From Gemmatimonadota bacterium (GTDB lineage: Bacteria > Gemmatimonadota > Gemmatimonadetes > Gemmatimonadales > GWC2-71-9), in contig QHUK01000012.1 of the NCBI GenBank assembly GCA_003222085.1, positions 1-64,000 on the forward strand: a stretch of DNA of 64,000 bases. The letters run 5' to 3'. Below the pieces are notes generated by a model, which had not been told where the DNA came from, made no database searches, and saw only the letters and a list, made by a program, of their open reading frames with translations. Below are positions 42,035 through 49,400 of this stretch, piece after piece. Both the position numbers and the translations under genes were made by a program. Each line of letters starts with the position of its first letter. Positions within the stretch are counted from its first letter, which is position 1.

Positions 42035-42729
42035 GCGACCAGCTCCCGGAGTGGACGGAAGGTGTAGCCCGCCGCCCGCGCGTCCGCGATGATCCCCGGG
42101 AGGGCGGCCGCGGTACGGCGACGGTCGCCCTGGGGATCGTAGCCATCGCCGTCGTGCAGCAGGATGATGGCACCCGGCCGCAGCTTGCGGCGCACGCGCG
42201 CCCGGATCTCCTCGGCCGACACGCCGGGGTCCGAGTCCCACACGCCGAACGTCCACCCGAACACCGTATAGCCGAGACGTCGGGTGGCGACGCCCACGAA
42301 CGGGTTGCGGTAGCCGTGCGGCGCACGGAAGCAGCGCGGGACCTGGTTCGTCGCGTCGACGATCAGCTCGTGCGCGCGCTCCAGCTCCTCGCGGATCCGG
42401 CGCGGCCCCCTCAGGTGCAATTTCTGGTGCCGCAGCGTGTGGTTTCCGATCTCGTGTCCCGCCGCGGCGACCCGGCGGGCGACTGCCGGTAACCGGCGGA
42501 CGTGTTCGCCTACGAGGAAGAACGCCGCGGGCACGCCCCAGGCCGCGAGCGTCTCGAGAATCGGCTCAGTGGCGCCGGGGTTCGGGCCGTCATCGAAGGT
42601 GAGGTAGGCGACCCGCTCCCCCGTGGGTCCCCGGCCCACCGCGCGCCCGAAGAGGGGGCTGTTGGGCTCGTAGGTGCCGTACGCCCAGGCGCCCAAGGCG
42701 GCACCGGTAGCGGCGAGGGGGAGCAGCAT
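42031..42729 (-). CDS. Polysaccharide deacetylase (NodB domain)
   Basis: 232 residues. Membrane anchor 'MLLPLAATGAALGAWAYG', then the NodB motifs: 'YLTFDDGPNPGATEPIL' (catalytic Asp and metal Asp), 'EIGNHTLRHQKLHL' (His pair), 'CFRAPHGYRNP' and 'IILLHDGDGYDPQGDR'. It removes acetyl groups from peptidoglycan, chitin-like or exopolysaccharide chains; the coupled flippase-like gene suggests glycoconjugate export. The ATG at 42729 is used, not the GTG-proximal frame upstream that crosses the hairpin at 42751-42786. Preceded by a long structured leader. Confidence 0.88.
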   Translation of the reverse strand: MLLPLAATGAALGAWAYGTYEPNSPLFGRAVGRGPTGERVAYLTFDDGPNPGATEPILETLAAWGVPAAFFLVGEHVRRLPAVARRVAAAGHEIGNHTLRHQKLHLRGPRRIREELERAHELIVDATNQVPRCFRAPHGYRNPFVGVATRRLGYTVFGWTFGVWDSDPGVSAEEIRARVRRKLRPGAIILLHDGDGYDPQGDRRRTAAALPGIIADARAAGYTFRPLRELVA

Positions 42730-42750
42730 GCGGGCATATAATAAACACGA

Positions 42751-43208
42751 AGCCCCCGGGACGGCACGATAGGCCGCCCGGGGGCTCCACACATCGGTTA
42801 CCCGGAGCCGGGGGATTGCTCCCTCCGTTCTTCATCCTGCCGCCGCCGGTTGACTGATTCGTCGCTCGGTAGGGCGAACAGGAGCTCCGGCTTCCATCCC
42901 CAAGCAGCCTGGCCGGGCCGCAAGGTTCACCGATGTGGGTGCTGCGGGTCAGATCGGGTCGCGGACCGACCTTCCGCACTGCACGTCGAGGCACCGCGTC
43001 GACGTGGACAGGGCACGCGACTGGCCCTATCTATCCGAGCCGGAGAGCCTGCTCCCGGATCGCCGGCCGCCTGAGCCCTTGTTTGCATCGGCGGCCTCCC
43101 CGGAATTTCCGCTCGGACCCGTCTTGGAGGCGTAGTTGAGACACCAGGTCCCGACCCTTCCCTCCAAGCCGCGTGACACCAATATAGGGGCCTCGAGAAA
43201 CCGCGCAA
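42751..43208 (-). ncRNA. Candidate structured leader RNA / riboswitch-like region upstream of the deacetylase
   Basis: No gene fits these 460 bases, but the minus strand has promoter-like boxes (TTGCGC 43208-43203, 16-base spacer, TATATT 43186-43181) and a series of exact inverted repeats: CTTGGAGG (43161-43168 with 43123-43130), GGCCGCC (43065-43071 with 43090-43096) and ACGTCGA (42983-42989 with 42999-43005). A CACATCGGT/ACCGATGTG helix closes a further domain nearer the gene. It ends in a 10-bp hairpin AGCCCCCGGG (42751-42786) just before the deacetylase. I could not match it to tmRNA, RNase P, SRP RNA or a known riboswitch. Confidence 0.45.
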
Positions 43209-43333
43209 GTGCCGATGTTTCTTCGGGTTAGCTCACTTCCGTGTGCATCGCATGTGGACGGTAACCTAGCCCTGCGTCTACCATTGCCGCGCCCGTCCAC
43301 ACGATGTGGAGTTGTGAATCCACAGACAAAGCA

Positions 43334-43437
43334 GGTTGTGGAGGGTTGGGAGGTTGGGGGAGGTTGGGGGAGGCTGTCCCGATGCGATGCAGCCTCCTCC
43401 GTCCTCCACAACCTCCAGAACCTCCCTAACCTTCTTC
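43334..43437. repeat. Inverted short tandem repeat element (GGAGGTTGGG type)
   Basis: Left half GGAGGTTGGGGGAGGTTGGG, right half CCTCCACAACCTCCAGAACCTCCC, about 40 bases apart, at the 3' end of the minus-strand gene that stops at 43426. Same family as 39052-39146. The bases 43209-43333 hold nothing recognised. Confidence 0.88.
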
Positions 43438-44052
43438 AGCTCCCACTTCGCAGTACGTGTAGGGGGCGTCGGGGTGGCGGGGTAAGAAGACCACGCCAGC
43501 GCTCCCGGTGGCGAACCAGCCGGCGAGCATCTGCGTGGAGGCGGTGTCCGCCGCGGGCTCGGCGAATAGCGCCTGCAACCAGCGACGGATGTGGCGCAGC
43601 TCGGGCGCGCGGCGACCGAGCATCGAGATCACCGCGCCCAGACCGTGGGTCGCGCGCAGGAAGTGCGCGATCGCGTGAACGCGCTGCGCGAAAATGTAGG
43701 CGCGCACGCCGGGCTCGTCGTACAGGAGCGTGCCCTCGTAGGGATCGGCGGGGGGGGCGTCCATGCGGGGCCCGAAGTAGATGAAGACGCGCTGGTCCGC
43801 GTCCTTGCGCTCCACGACGGCGGCGGCGGCATCGGCGCCCAGGCGCGCCGCATGAATCAGGTCGTCCTGGGCGAGGATGCCGACGGCGCCCGTCCACTCG
43901 ATCGCGGCTAGCCCCTGGTCGAGCGGACAGCCGACGGCATCGTCGTAGGCGAGGAGCCGGGGCGCCTCGCCGGCGCGCAGGAAGAAGTGCGCAAGTGCGT
44001 CGGCGCGATCCTCGAACGTGCGGGTCTGGCGCGAAGTTGCGGGAACCATCAT
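43426..44052 (-). CDS. Conserved hypothetical protein, possibly leaderless
   Basis: 208 residues, no signal or membrane segment. Segments such as 'ALAHFFLRAGEAPRLLAYDDAVG', 'QRVFIYFGPRMDAPPADPYEG' and 'GWFATGSAGVVFLPRHPDAPY' (each in part) have no family I recognise. TATACT (44064-44059) lies six bases before the ATG, so transcription would start at or next to the start codon: a leaderless message. No ribosome site is present, in agreement. Divergent from the secreted-protein gene at 44101. Confidence 0.65.
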   Translation of the reverse strand: MMVPATSRQTRTFEDRADALAHFFLRAGEAPRLLAYDDAVGCPLDQGLAAIEWTGAVGILAQDDLIHAARLGADAAAAVVERKDADQRVFIYFGPRMDAPPADPYEGTLLYDEPGVRAYIFAQRVHAIAHFLRATHGLGAVISMLGRRAPELRHIRRWLQALFAEPAADTASTQMLAGWFATGSAGVVFLPRHPDAPYTYCEVGAEEG

Positions 44053-44100
44053 TCTCACAGTATAACCAGGGCTTCCACAGACTGAACAGAGGACCATGTG

Positions 44101-44649
44101 ATGCGCTGCCTGGCCATGCTGTTGTGCGTCGCCGCCACTGCTCTCGGAGCGCAGGAGCCCGAACCGCCGCTCGACTCGGCACGCCCGCCGACGGAATCGA
44201 TGGCTCCGCCGCCGCCGCCGACTCTGGAACAGAAGCGTTTTCTCGCTGGCCTGCGAACGGCAACACGCGGTATCGCCCAGCTCAAGGATGGCATGAGCCG
44301 TGTGACGCGTTCCGGTACGCGCGACTCGGTCGCGCAGCGCCGCGCCGGGCGACTGCTCGCCGGGCTGTGCGGCTCGAGCCGCGGCTTCCTCAAGCGGGGC
44401 CGCCCCCAAATGAGCCCCACGGTGTACGAAGATTCCGTGCAACTCAAGGCGAAGCGCCTCGTCACGCAGGTGGACTCGCTGATCAAGTACACCACGACCT
44501 GCGAGGACAGCGCGGCGGCGACGCCCAACTCGGCCATGGTCGGACTCGGCAAACGCATGAAGGGCTATGACGCGGCGCTGCGCGACTTCCGCGTCGCGAT
44601 CGGGCTGCCGGTAAAGGAGGACACGTCCAAGACCACAAAGCGACCGTAG
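44101..44649 (+). CDS. Secreted hypothetical protein
   Basis: 182 residues with a signal peptide ('MRCLAMLLCVAATALGAQ') and a helical, charged mature part ('LEQKRFLAGLRTATRGIAQL', 'EDSVQLKAKRLVTQVDSLI'). Contains three Cys. No domain recognised. The ATG at 44101 is preceded by GAGGA; a GTG one codon earlier is equivalent. Confidence 0.6.
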   Translation: MRCLAMLLCVAATALGAQEPEPPLDSARPPTESMAPPPPPTLEQKRFLAGLRTATRGIAQLKDGMSRVTRSGTRDSVAQRRAGRLLAGLCGSSRGFLKRGRPQMSPTVYEDSVQLKAKRLVTQVDSLIKYTTTCEDSAAATPNSAMVGLGKRMKGYDAALRDFRVAIGLPVKEDTSKTTKRP

Positions 44650-44727
44650 GTGACCTGATACTGTCGTTATGGTGGCGCCAGCGGAGCCCCTGCAGCGCAA
44701 CCGCCGCAGTGCCTGACATTTATCCTA

Positions 44728-44756
44728 TTGACAGCCGTGAGCGGCATTCCTACCTT
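44728..44756 (+). promoter_or_regulatory. Promoter of the cold-shock gene
   Basis: TTGACA (44728-44733), 17-base spacer, TACCTT (44751-44756). Predicted start near 44763, leaving a 5' UTR of about 150 bases as in cspA-type genes. Confidence 0.75.
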
Positions 44757-44805
44757 TGGCCCCGGTTCAAGCAATACGTGGCACCGTCACCGGTTTGTCT
44801 GCGCA

Positions 44806-44834
44806 CCGCGAGGACCACTTGTCTCGCGGTTTTT
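44806..44834 (+). terminator. Intrinsic terminator inside the cold-shock 5' UTR
   Basis: CCGCGAG / CTCGCGG 7-bp stem, 10-base loop, then TTTTTG. It sits between the promoter and the coding start, about 80 bases before the ATG. It either attenuates the cold-shock gene or ends a small RNA of about 70 bases. Confidence 0.65.
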
Positions 44835-44914
44835 GTTTGAGCCCGTCTCTGGTCGCGGTGACCAGGGTCGAACGTGTCCGGGGCAGTGCCCCTTAGTGCT
44901 GAGGTTCAAACGGT

Positions 44915-45115
44915 ATGGCAAAGGGTAAGGTGAAGTGGTTCAACGACGCGAAGGGCTTTGGCTTTATCGCGCAGGAGTCGGGTCCCGATGTGTTCGTCCA
45001 CTTCACGGCGATCCAGGCTGAGGGCTTCCGCAGCCTCGCCGAGGGTGATACGGTCGAATTCGAAGTCGCCCAGGGTCCGAAGGGCTTGCAGGCGCAGAAC
45101 GTCCGCAAGGTCTGA
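44915..45115 (+). CDS. Cold-shock protein (CspA family)
   Basis: 66 residues: '[20 protein letters not shown]' with the RNP1 motif and '[10 protein letters not shown]' with RNP2, then '[21 protein letters not shown]' (in part). Single-stranded nucleic-acid chaperone that melts RNA structure. GAGG precedes the ATG. Long UTR with an internal terminator upstream; a second terminator follows at 45137. Confidence 0.97.
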   Translation: MAKGKVKWFNDAKGFGFIAQESGPDVFVHFTAIQAEGFRSLAEGDTVEFEVAQGPKGLQAQNVRKV

Positions 45116-45136
45116 GCAGCACCGGTCGTACCGAGG

Positions 45137-45172
45137 CGGGCCCGGGTATCCTCCGGGCCCGTTCTCGTTTTC
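45137..45172 (+). terminator. Terminator of the cold-shock gene
   Basis: CGGGCCCGG / CCGGGCCCG 9-bp stem with a 7-base loop, followed by TTCTCGTTTT. Confidence 0.85.
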
Positions 45173-45189
45173 GGCCTGTATATTGGGTC

Positions 45190-45756
45190 ATGCGTCCCAA
45201 CCGCGCGGCGCTCCTCCTCGTCGCGACCCTGCCCGCTACCGGCGTCACCCAGGCGCCGCCTGGCCCGGCGGCGCCCCCACCCTCGGCGCCGGTCTACCGC
45301 GGCTTCACGGCGGGCATCAGCTACCGGGAGTTCGTGGAGCGCGCCCGGAGCCTCGCCGACTCTGACGTCGTGCGTTGCCAGACCTCCCCGCATACGGCTC
45401 AGGTCATGGAGTGCGGTGTGGTCATTCATGGCCCCAAGGACGCATCCCGGTTCTACCTCAGCGCGCATTTCATCGAAGGGAACGCCGACGTCGTCGCCTT
45501 CTACGACTCGGCGGGCTTCGGCGACAAGCGCGGCGTTCCGCTGGTCGACCGCACCAAGAAGGAGCTGACTGGCCTGTTCGGCCGGCCGCGTCCGATCGGA
45601 AAGAGCGGGTGGGAGTGGCGCTACGGACGACGCGCCGTGCGGTTCAACTGGCGGGGCCGCGGCACGGCGCGCTGGGTGTCCATCACGCTCATGGATAGGG
45701 ACGTAATGGACCGGATCGCCCGATACGCGAAGACAGCCAAAAGCCGCAAGTCGTAA
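45190..45756 (+). CDS. Secreted hypothetical protein
   Basis: 188 residues with a signal peptide ('LLLVATLPATGVTQA') and a Pro-rich start. The mature part has 'YRGFTAGISYREFVERARSL', 'CQTSPHTAQVMECGVVI', and 'WEWRYGRRAVRFNWRGRG'; it looks like a small beta-rich periplasmic domain. No family recognised. Its last codons form one arm of a 23-bp inverted repeat shared with the convergent ADP-ribosylglycohydrolase gene. Confidence 0.6.
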   Translation: MRPNRAALLLVATLPATGVTQAPPGPAAPPPSAPVYRGFTAGISYREFVERARSLADSDVVRCQTSPHTAQVMECGVVIHGPKDASRFYLSAHFIEGNADVVAFYDSAGFGDKRGVPLVDRTKKELTGLFGRPRPIGKSGWEWRYGRRAVRFNWRGRGTARWVSITLMDRDVMDRIARYAKTAKSRKS

Positions 45757-45788
45757 GCCGTAAGACTTACGGCTTAGGGCTTGCGGCT
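45742..45788. repeat. 23-bp inverted repeat at convergent gene ends
   Basis: Arms 45742-45764 and 45766-45788 are complementary except at two positions and one base apart, built from GCCGCAAG/CGTAAG(CC) units. It covers the last codons of both convergent genes and can form a bidirectional terminator-like hairpin. Confidence 0.88.
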
Positions 45789-46714
45789 GTCACGAGTCGC
45801 TCGGCCAGAGCCGACACTCCTCGCGCGTGGCCGAGCTGCTCGAGCCAACGGGGCGGGAGGCCCGCTTCGCCCTCCCGTGCGCCGAGCAGCGCACCCGCGA
45901 CGGCGGCGTTGGTGTCGGTATCGCCACCTGCCTCGGCGAGAAAAATCAGTGCCTCCTCGAGGGACGGGCGGTGCATCGCGCACCAAAAGGCGATTTCCAC
46001 ACAGTGGACGACGTAGCCGGCTTCCCCACCCACACTGATCGGTAGGTCGCTGTCCTGCTCCCAGGGCACACGCCGGATCGCCTCGACCAGCGTGCGCGGC
46101 GCGCCCTGAAGCCGGTGTAGCACCTCTTCGACGAAGTGCTGATTCCCGTGCAGGAGCTCTCGCGCGGCGAGATTCACCGCCACCGCGCCCCAGGTGCACC
46201 GCTCGTCGGCGTGGGTGATGGCGGCCTGCTGAGTCGACACCCGGATCAGCCTGTCGACGTTGTCGTGATAACGCAGCGCAACCGGGATGCAGCGCATCAC
46301 GGCGCCGTTGGACGCAGCCCGCGGGTTGTGGGCCAGCCGGCCGGCTTCGAACGGCTCGGTGCCGCGCTCAATGAGTCGCAGGGCGCGCTGCGTCGTGAGC
46401 CCGATCCCGCGACCGTCCCGCTTCATCCACTTCACCCAGCGCTCTGCCACGTCGTTCGCGTCGAAGTCGCCCTTCTCCGCCAGCGACTCGGCGAGGAGCA
46501 GGGTCATCGCCGCGTCGTCGTCAAACGGCGACCCCTTGGGCGGCGGCGCGAGATCACGCACTCCCTGGGGGAAGGCCTCCCGGATCGCCGCGGCGGTGCC
46601 CAGGTGCTCGGTGGGCACCCCGAGCTGGTTCCCAACCACGAGTCCGAGCAGGGCGCCGCGCGCCCGCGTCAACAGCCGGGGATCGAGGGCGTCGTCCGAG
46701 ACGCGTGTCGTCAA
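45767..46714 (-). CDS. ADP-ribosylglycohydrolase family protein
   Basis: 315 residues. 'RARGALLGLVVGNQLGVPTEHL' (in part), 'GSPFDDDAAMTLLLAESL' and 'LAEAGGDTDTNAAVAGALLGA' (in part) carry the acidic residues that bind two magnesium ions in DraG-like hydrolases. It removes ADP-ribose from protein side chains or small molecules. The TTG at 46714 overlaps the upstream protein-kinase gene's stop as TTGA, so kinase and hydrolase are co-translated. Confidence 0.88.
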   Translation of the reverse strand: MTTRVSDDALDPRLLTRARGALLGLVVGNQLGVPTEHLGTAAAIREAFPQGVRDLAPPPKGSPFDDDAAMTLLLAESLAEKGDFDANDVAERWVKWMKRDGRGIGLTTQRALRLIERGTEPFEAGRLAHNPRAASNGAVMRCIPVALRYHDNVDRLIRVSTQQAAITHADERCTWGAVAVNLAARELLHGNQHFVEEVLHRLQGAPRTLVEAIRRVPWEQDSDLPISVGGEAGYVVHCVEIAFWCAMHRPSLEEALIFLAEAGGDTDTNAAVAGALLGAREGEAGLPPRWLEQLGHARGVSALAERLVTAASPKP

Positions 46715-48390
46715 AAGGTCAGCACCACCGCCCCGCTCGACGGAGCCACTCGACTCGCGAAGCCGTGCCGGTCGGCGTGCGGACCGATGTACGGATGGGC
46801 GCTGTTGTAGGCCGCCACGCTGGAGTTCTGATACAGGCGATAATAGCCGACGTGTGTGCGGACGGCTCCCTTCGACACGAGGCAGTTGCACCGCACCGCC
46901 GCCGCCGTGCCGGGGTTGACCTCAAGGGTGATGTCCGACGCGCTCGCATTCGTAATCAGGGGCGCGAAGTAGCGCTGCCCCCCCACTTCGGCACTGACGT
47001 CGGCGAGTAACCGCCCCCCGGCACGCGGGAACGCCGGAAGGGGCCCCTCCATCGGCTCGCCGATCGGCGGGTTGCCGGGGCGCACGAGCCGCCAGCGCAG
47101 CTCGGTGCGTTGACCGCCGGGCAGGGTGAGACGCTCAGTGGCTTCCGGCGCTACGGTGTCGACCGGGGTGCCGTTGCTCAGGATCTCGATCGGCTCGACC
47201 AGGGCGTTGTGGAGCGACGCGACTCCGGATCCGAGGTAGCCAGCACGACGTGCCAGCCACGCCGCAACGAGCGCGACGCCCAGCACTCCGGCCACCCACC
47301 AGCCGAGCCTCCCCCGACGGCGCACCTGGCCGGAGCGCCGCACCTGACGCTCGAGGGTGTGGGCACCGACGAGCCGCTCGGAGCCGGACGTGCGGCCGGC
47401 CTGGAGCGCCGCCAGCACCTCGTCGGCGTCCTGGAAGCGGTCCTCGGGCCGTTTCGCCAGGCACTGCACGATCACCGTGGAGAGCCAGCGGGGGATCTTG
47501 GCGTTGACGTCGCTCGCCACGGGCACGGGGTCGCTCAGGTGTTTGCCGACGATTTCGGCGCTCGAGTCGCCGTCGTAGGGGGGGGTGCCCGTCACCATCT
47601 GGTAGAGCATGGCGCCGAAGGCGTACAGGTCGCTTCGCCCGTCGAGGTTCGATTGGCCGAGGGCTTGCTCGGGGCTCATATACTGCACCGTGCCGACCGT
47701 GAATCCGGTGGCCGTTTTGGCGCCGCCTGCGTCGCTCCCGCCGGGGTCCAGGAGCTTCGCGATCCCGAAGTCCAGGAGCAGGACCCGGCCGCTTTTCGCC
47801 TCGACCATCACGTTGTCGGGCTTGATGTCACGGTGCACGAGCCCCTGCGTGTGGGCGTGGGACAGCGCCTGGAGAATCGGCTCGGCGATCTTCAAGGCTT
47901 CGTCGGCCGAGTACGGGCCGCGGCGGCGCAAGCGCTCGGCAAGCGATTCGCCCTCCACGAACGGCATCACGTAGTAGACCAGTCCCTCACCGTCGCCGGT
48001 GAAGTGGATCGCGAGGATGGCCGGATCCTGCAGGCGGGCCAGCGCCTTCGCTTCCTGTCGGAAGCGGGCCAGCATGCCCGGGGTCCAGGCGATCTCCGGG
48101 TGGAGCACCTTGCAGGCGAGGCGGCGATCGAGATCCTTGTCCCACAGCTCGTACACCTCGGCGAAGCCACCCCGGCCGATCAGGCGCTTCACTTCGTACT
48201 TGGCGCCGAGCGCGCGGGCGAGGCGCTCCGACGTGGGGGCGGCAAGGGCGGCAAGGGCAGGGGCGGCAGGAGCAGCGGTGGCGCGCTCGTTCGTGATCAC
48301 AGTGGGAGACGCCGAGCCGCAGGCCGGGCAGAAGGCCGCGCCGCGCGGGATCTCGGCGCGGCACGACGGGCAGGTGAGCTGGGTCGTCAC
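46711..48390 (-). CDS. Membrane Ser/Thr protein kinase with N-terminal zinc ribbon
   Basis: 559 residues. Zinc ribbon CPSC...CPAC (7-24); a Pro/Ala linker; a PknB-type kinase domain about 65-335 with 'LIGRGGFAEVY', the ATP lysine in 'ACKVLH' (about K94), 'HRDIKPDNVMV' (186-196) and 'DFGIAKL' (207-213); one transmembrane helix 'WWVAGVLGVALVAAWLA' (about 365-385); and an extracytoplasmic C-terminal domain of about 165 residues, beta-rich and of unknown ligand. All catalytic residues are present. First of two genes with the ADP-ribosylglycohydrolase. Confidence 0.93.
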   Translation of the reverse strand: MTTQLTCPSCRAEIPRGAAFCPACGSASPTVITNERATAAPAAPALAALAAPTSERLARALGAKYEVKRLIGRGGFAEVYELWDKDLDRRLACKVLHPEIAWTPGMLARFRQEAKALARLQDPAILAIHFTGDGEGLVYYVMPFVEGESLAERLRRRGPYSADEALKIAEPILQALSHAHTQGLVHRDIKPDNVMVEAKSGRVLLLDFGIAKLLDPGGSDAGGAKTATGFTVGTVQYMSPEQALGQSNLDGRSDLYAFGAMLYQMVTGTPPYDGDSSAEIVGKHLSDPVPVASDVNAKIPRWLSTVIVQCLAKRPEDRFQDADEVLAALQAGRTSGSERLVGAHTLERQVRRSGQVRRRGRLGWWVAGVLGVALVAAWLARRAGYLGSGVASLHNALVEPIEILSNGTPVDTVAPEATERLTLPGGQRTELRWRLVRPGNPPIGEPMEGPLPAFPRAGGRLLADVSAEVGGQRYFAPLITNASASDITLEVNPGTAAAVRCNCLVSKGAVRTHVGYYRLYQNSSVAAYNSAHPYIGPHADRHGFASRVAPSSGAVVLTF

Positions 48391-48438
48391 GGCCCGAAAG
48401 ATTCGTGGTCAGCGCGCCAGGTGCAATGGCGGCGCAGT

Positions 48439-48466
48439 GTAGGGGCGCAGCATGTTGCGCCCCTAC
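48439..48466. repeat. 28-bp palindromic repeat (copy C)
   Basis: Matches 13795-13822 except for one base in the centre (TGTTGC for TGCTGC). Lies between the divergent kinase and hydrolase genes, 33 kb from the other copies. Confidence 0.9.
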
Positions 48467-48479
48467 ATTATTTTGACCG

Positions 48480-49322
48480 ATGCTCGTGCTCCGCATCCTG
48501 ATTGGCCTCGGGCTCGCGTACCTGGTGTTGCTGTTGCTCGCCTGGCGGTTTCAAGATCGGCTCGCCTTTCCGGCGCCGCGCGCGAGCCTTCCCGATCCCA
48601 GGCAAGTGGGCGTCGAGAACGCCGAGACGGTCGAGCTGGTCTCGGGCGATGGGACGAAGCTCGTGGGGTGGTATTTGACCTCCACCGTCCTCCACCGCCC
48701 TTCACCGCCCTCGCCCGCGCTTCTCTGGTTCTACGGCAACGGGGAGAACATCGCCGCGATCTGGCCCCTCGTGCGTACGTTCCAGCCGCCGGGGACGGCA
48801 GTGCTGGTGCTCGACTACCCGGGCTACGGCGGCAGCGGCGGCCGGGCCACGGAGTCGGCCTTGTACGCCGCGGCCGACGCCGCGTACGCCGCGCTCGTCA
48901 CCCGCCCGGACGTGGACCCGCGACGCATTTACGTGTATGGCCGCTCGCTCGGCAGCGCGCCCGCAACGTACACCGCCGCGCACCGCCCGGTGGCCGGACT
49001 GATCCTGGAATCGCCGTTCACCAATGCCGCGGCGATGGCGAAACACCACTACGGGCTACTGCCGCGCTTCCTGCTCCATCTGTCGCTGGACAACATCGCC
49101 AACGTCAGACGGGTCCACTGTCCCATCCTGTTGTTTCACGGCGACGCCGATCGGCTCGTGCCGACGGCGATGGGCATGACCGTGGCCGCTGCCGCGGCGG
49201 GACCGGTCGAGGTCGTCCTGATTCACGGAGCCGGCCACAATGACACGTACGACATCGGCGGGCGAGCGTACCGGGAGAAGCTCTGGGAGTTCGTGGGGGG
49301 ACAGGGCGGTAGAGGACGGTAG
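48480..49322 (+). CDS. Alpha/beta hydrolase (BEM46/YfhR-like)
   Basis: 280 residues. N-terminal hydrophobic anchor ('LRILIGLGLAYLVLLLLAW'), oxyanion 'WFYGNGENIAAIW', nucleophile elbow 'VYGRSLGSAPATY' (G-R-S-L-G), acidic residue in 'LLFHGDADRLVP' and His in 'IHGAGHNDTY'. A serine hydrolase of unknown substrate at the membrane. Near residue 65 a Pro/Ser/His stretch is encoded by CCTCCACCG repeats (48672-48712), matching intergenic repeat families elsewhere. Confidence 0.85.
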   Translation: MLVLRILIGLGLAYLVLLLLAWRFQDRLAFPAPRASLPDPRQVGVENAETVELVSGDGTKLVGWYLTSTVLHRPSPPSPALLWFYGNGENIAAIWPLVRTFQPPGTAVLVLDYPGYGGSGGRATESALYAAADAAYAALVTRPDVDPRRIYVYGRSLGSAPATYTAAHRPVAGLILESPFTNAAAMAKHHYGLLPRFLLHLSLDNIANVRRVHCPILLFHGDADRLVPTAMGMTVAAAAAGPVEVVLIHGAGHNDTYDIGGRAYREKLWEFVGGQGGRGR

Positions 49323-49400
49323 GGGACGGTAGAGGTCACCCCGCGTACGTCCGCACCTTCTACCGCCCTCGACCGCCTGCTACCGTCTTCTACCGCCCTA
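49303..49400. repeat. Inverted short tandem repeat element (GGTAGAGGACGG type)
   Basis: Left half GGCGGTAGAGGACGGTAGGG, right half CTACCGCCCTCGACCGCCTG and CTACCGTCTTCTACCGCCCT, between the convergent hydrolase and HEAT-like genes, forming a long imperfect hairpin. Same family as 28504-28595, 21 kb away. Confidence 0.92.

Noticed and set aside
42790-42945. c-di-GMP or c-di-AMP riboswitch assignment
   Set aside because: Only short fragments (such as GGTAACCGATG and GAATCAGTCA) resemble those families; the core motifs are incomplete, so no assignment was made.
42800-43180. tmRNA, RNase P RNA or SRP RNA as identity of the structured leader
   Set aside because: None of the diagnostic conserved blocks of these RNAs could be found on either strand; a brief GCAAACAA tag-like stretch did not lead to a tmRNA tag or tRNA-like ends.
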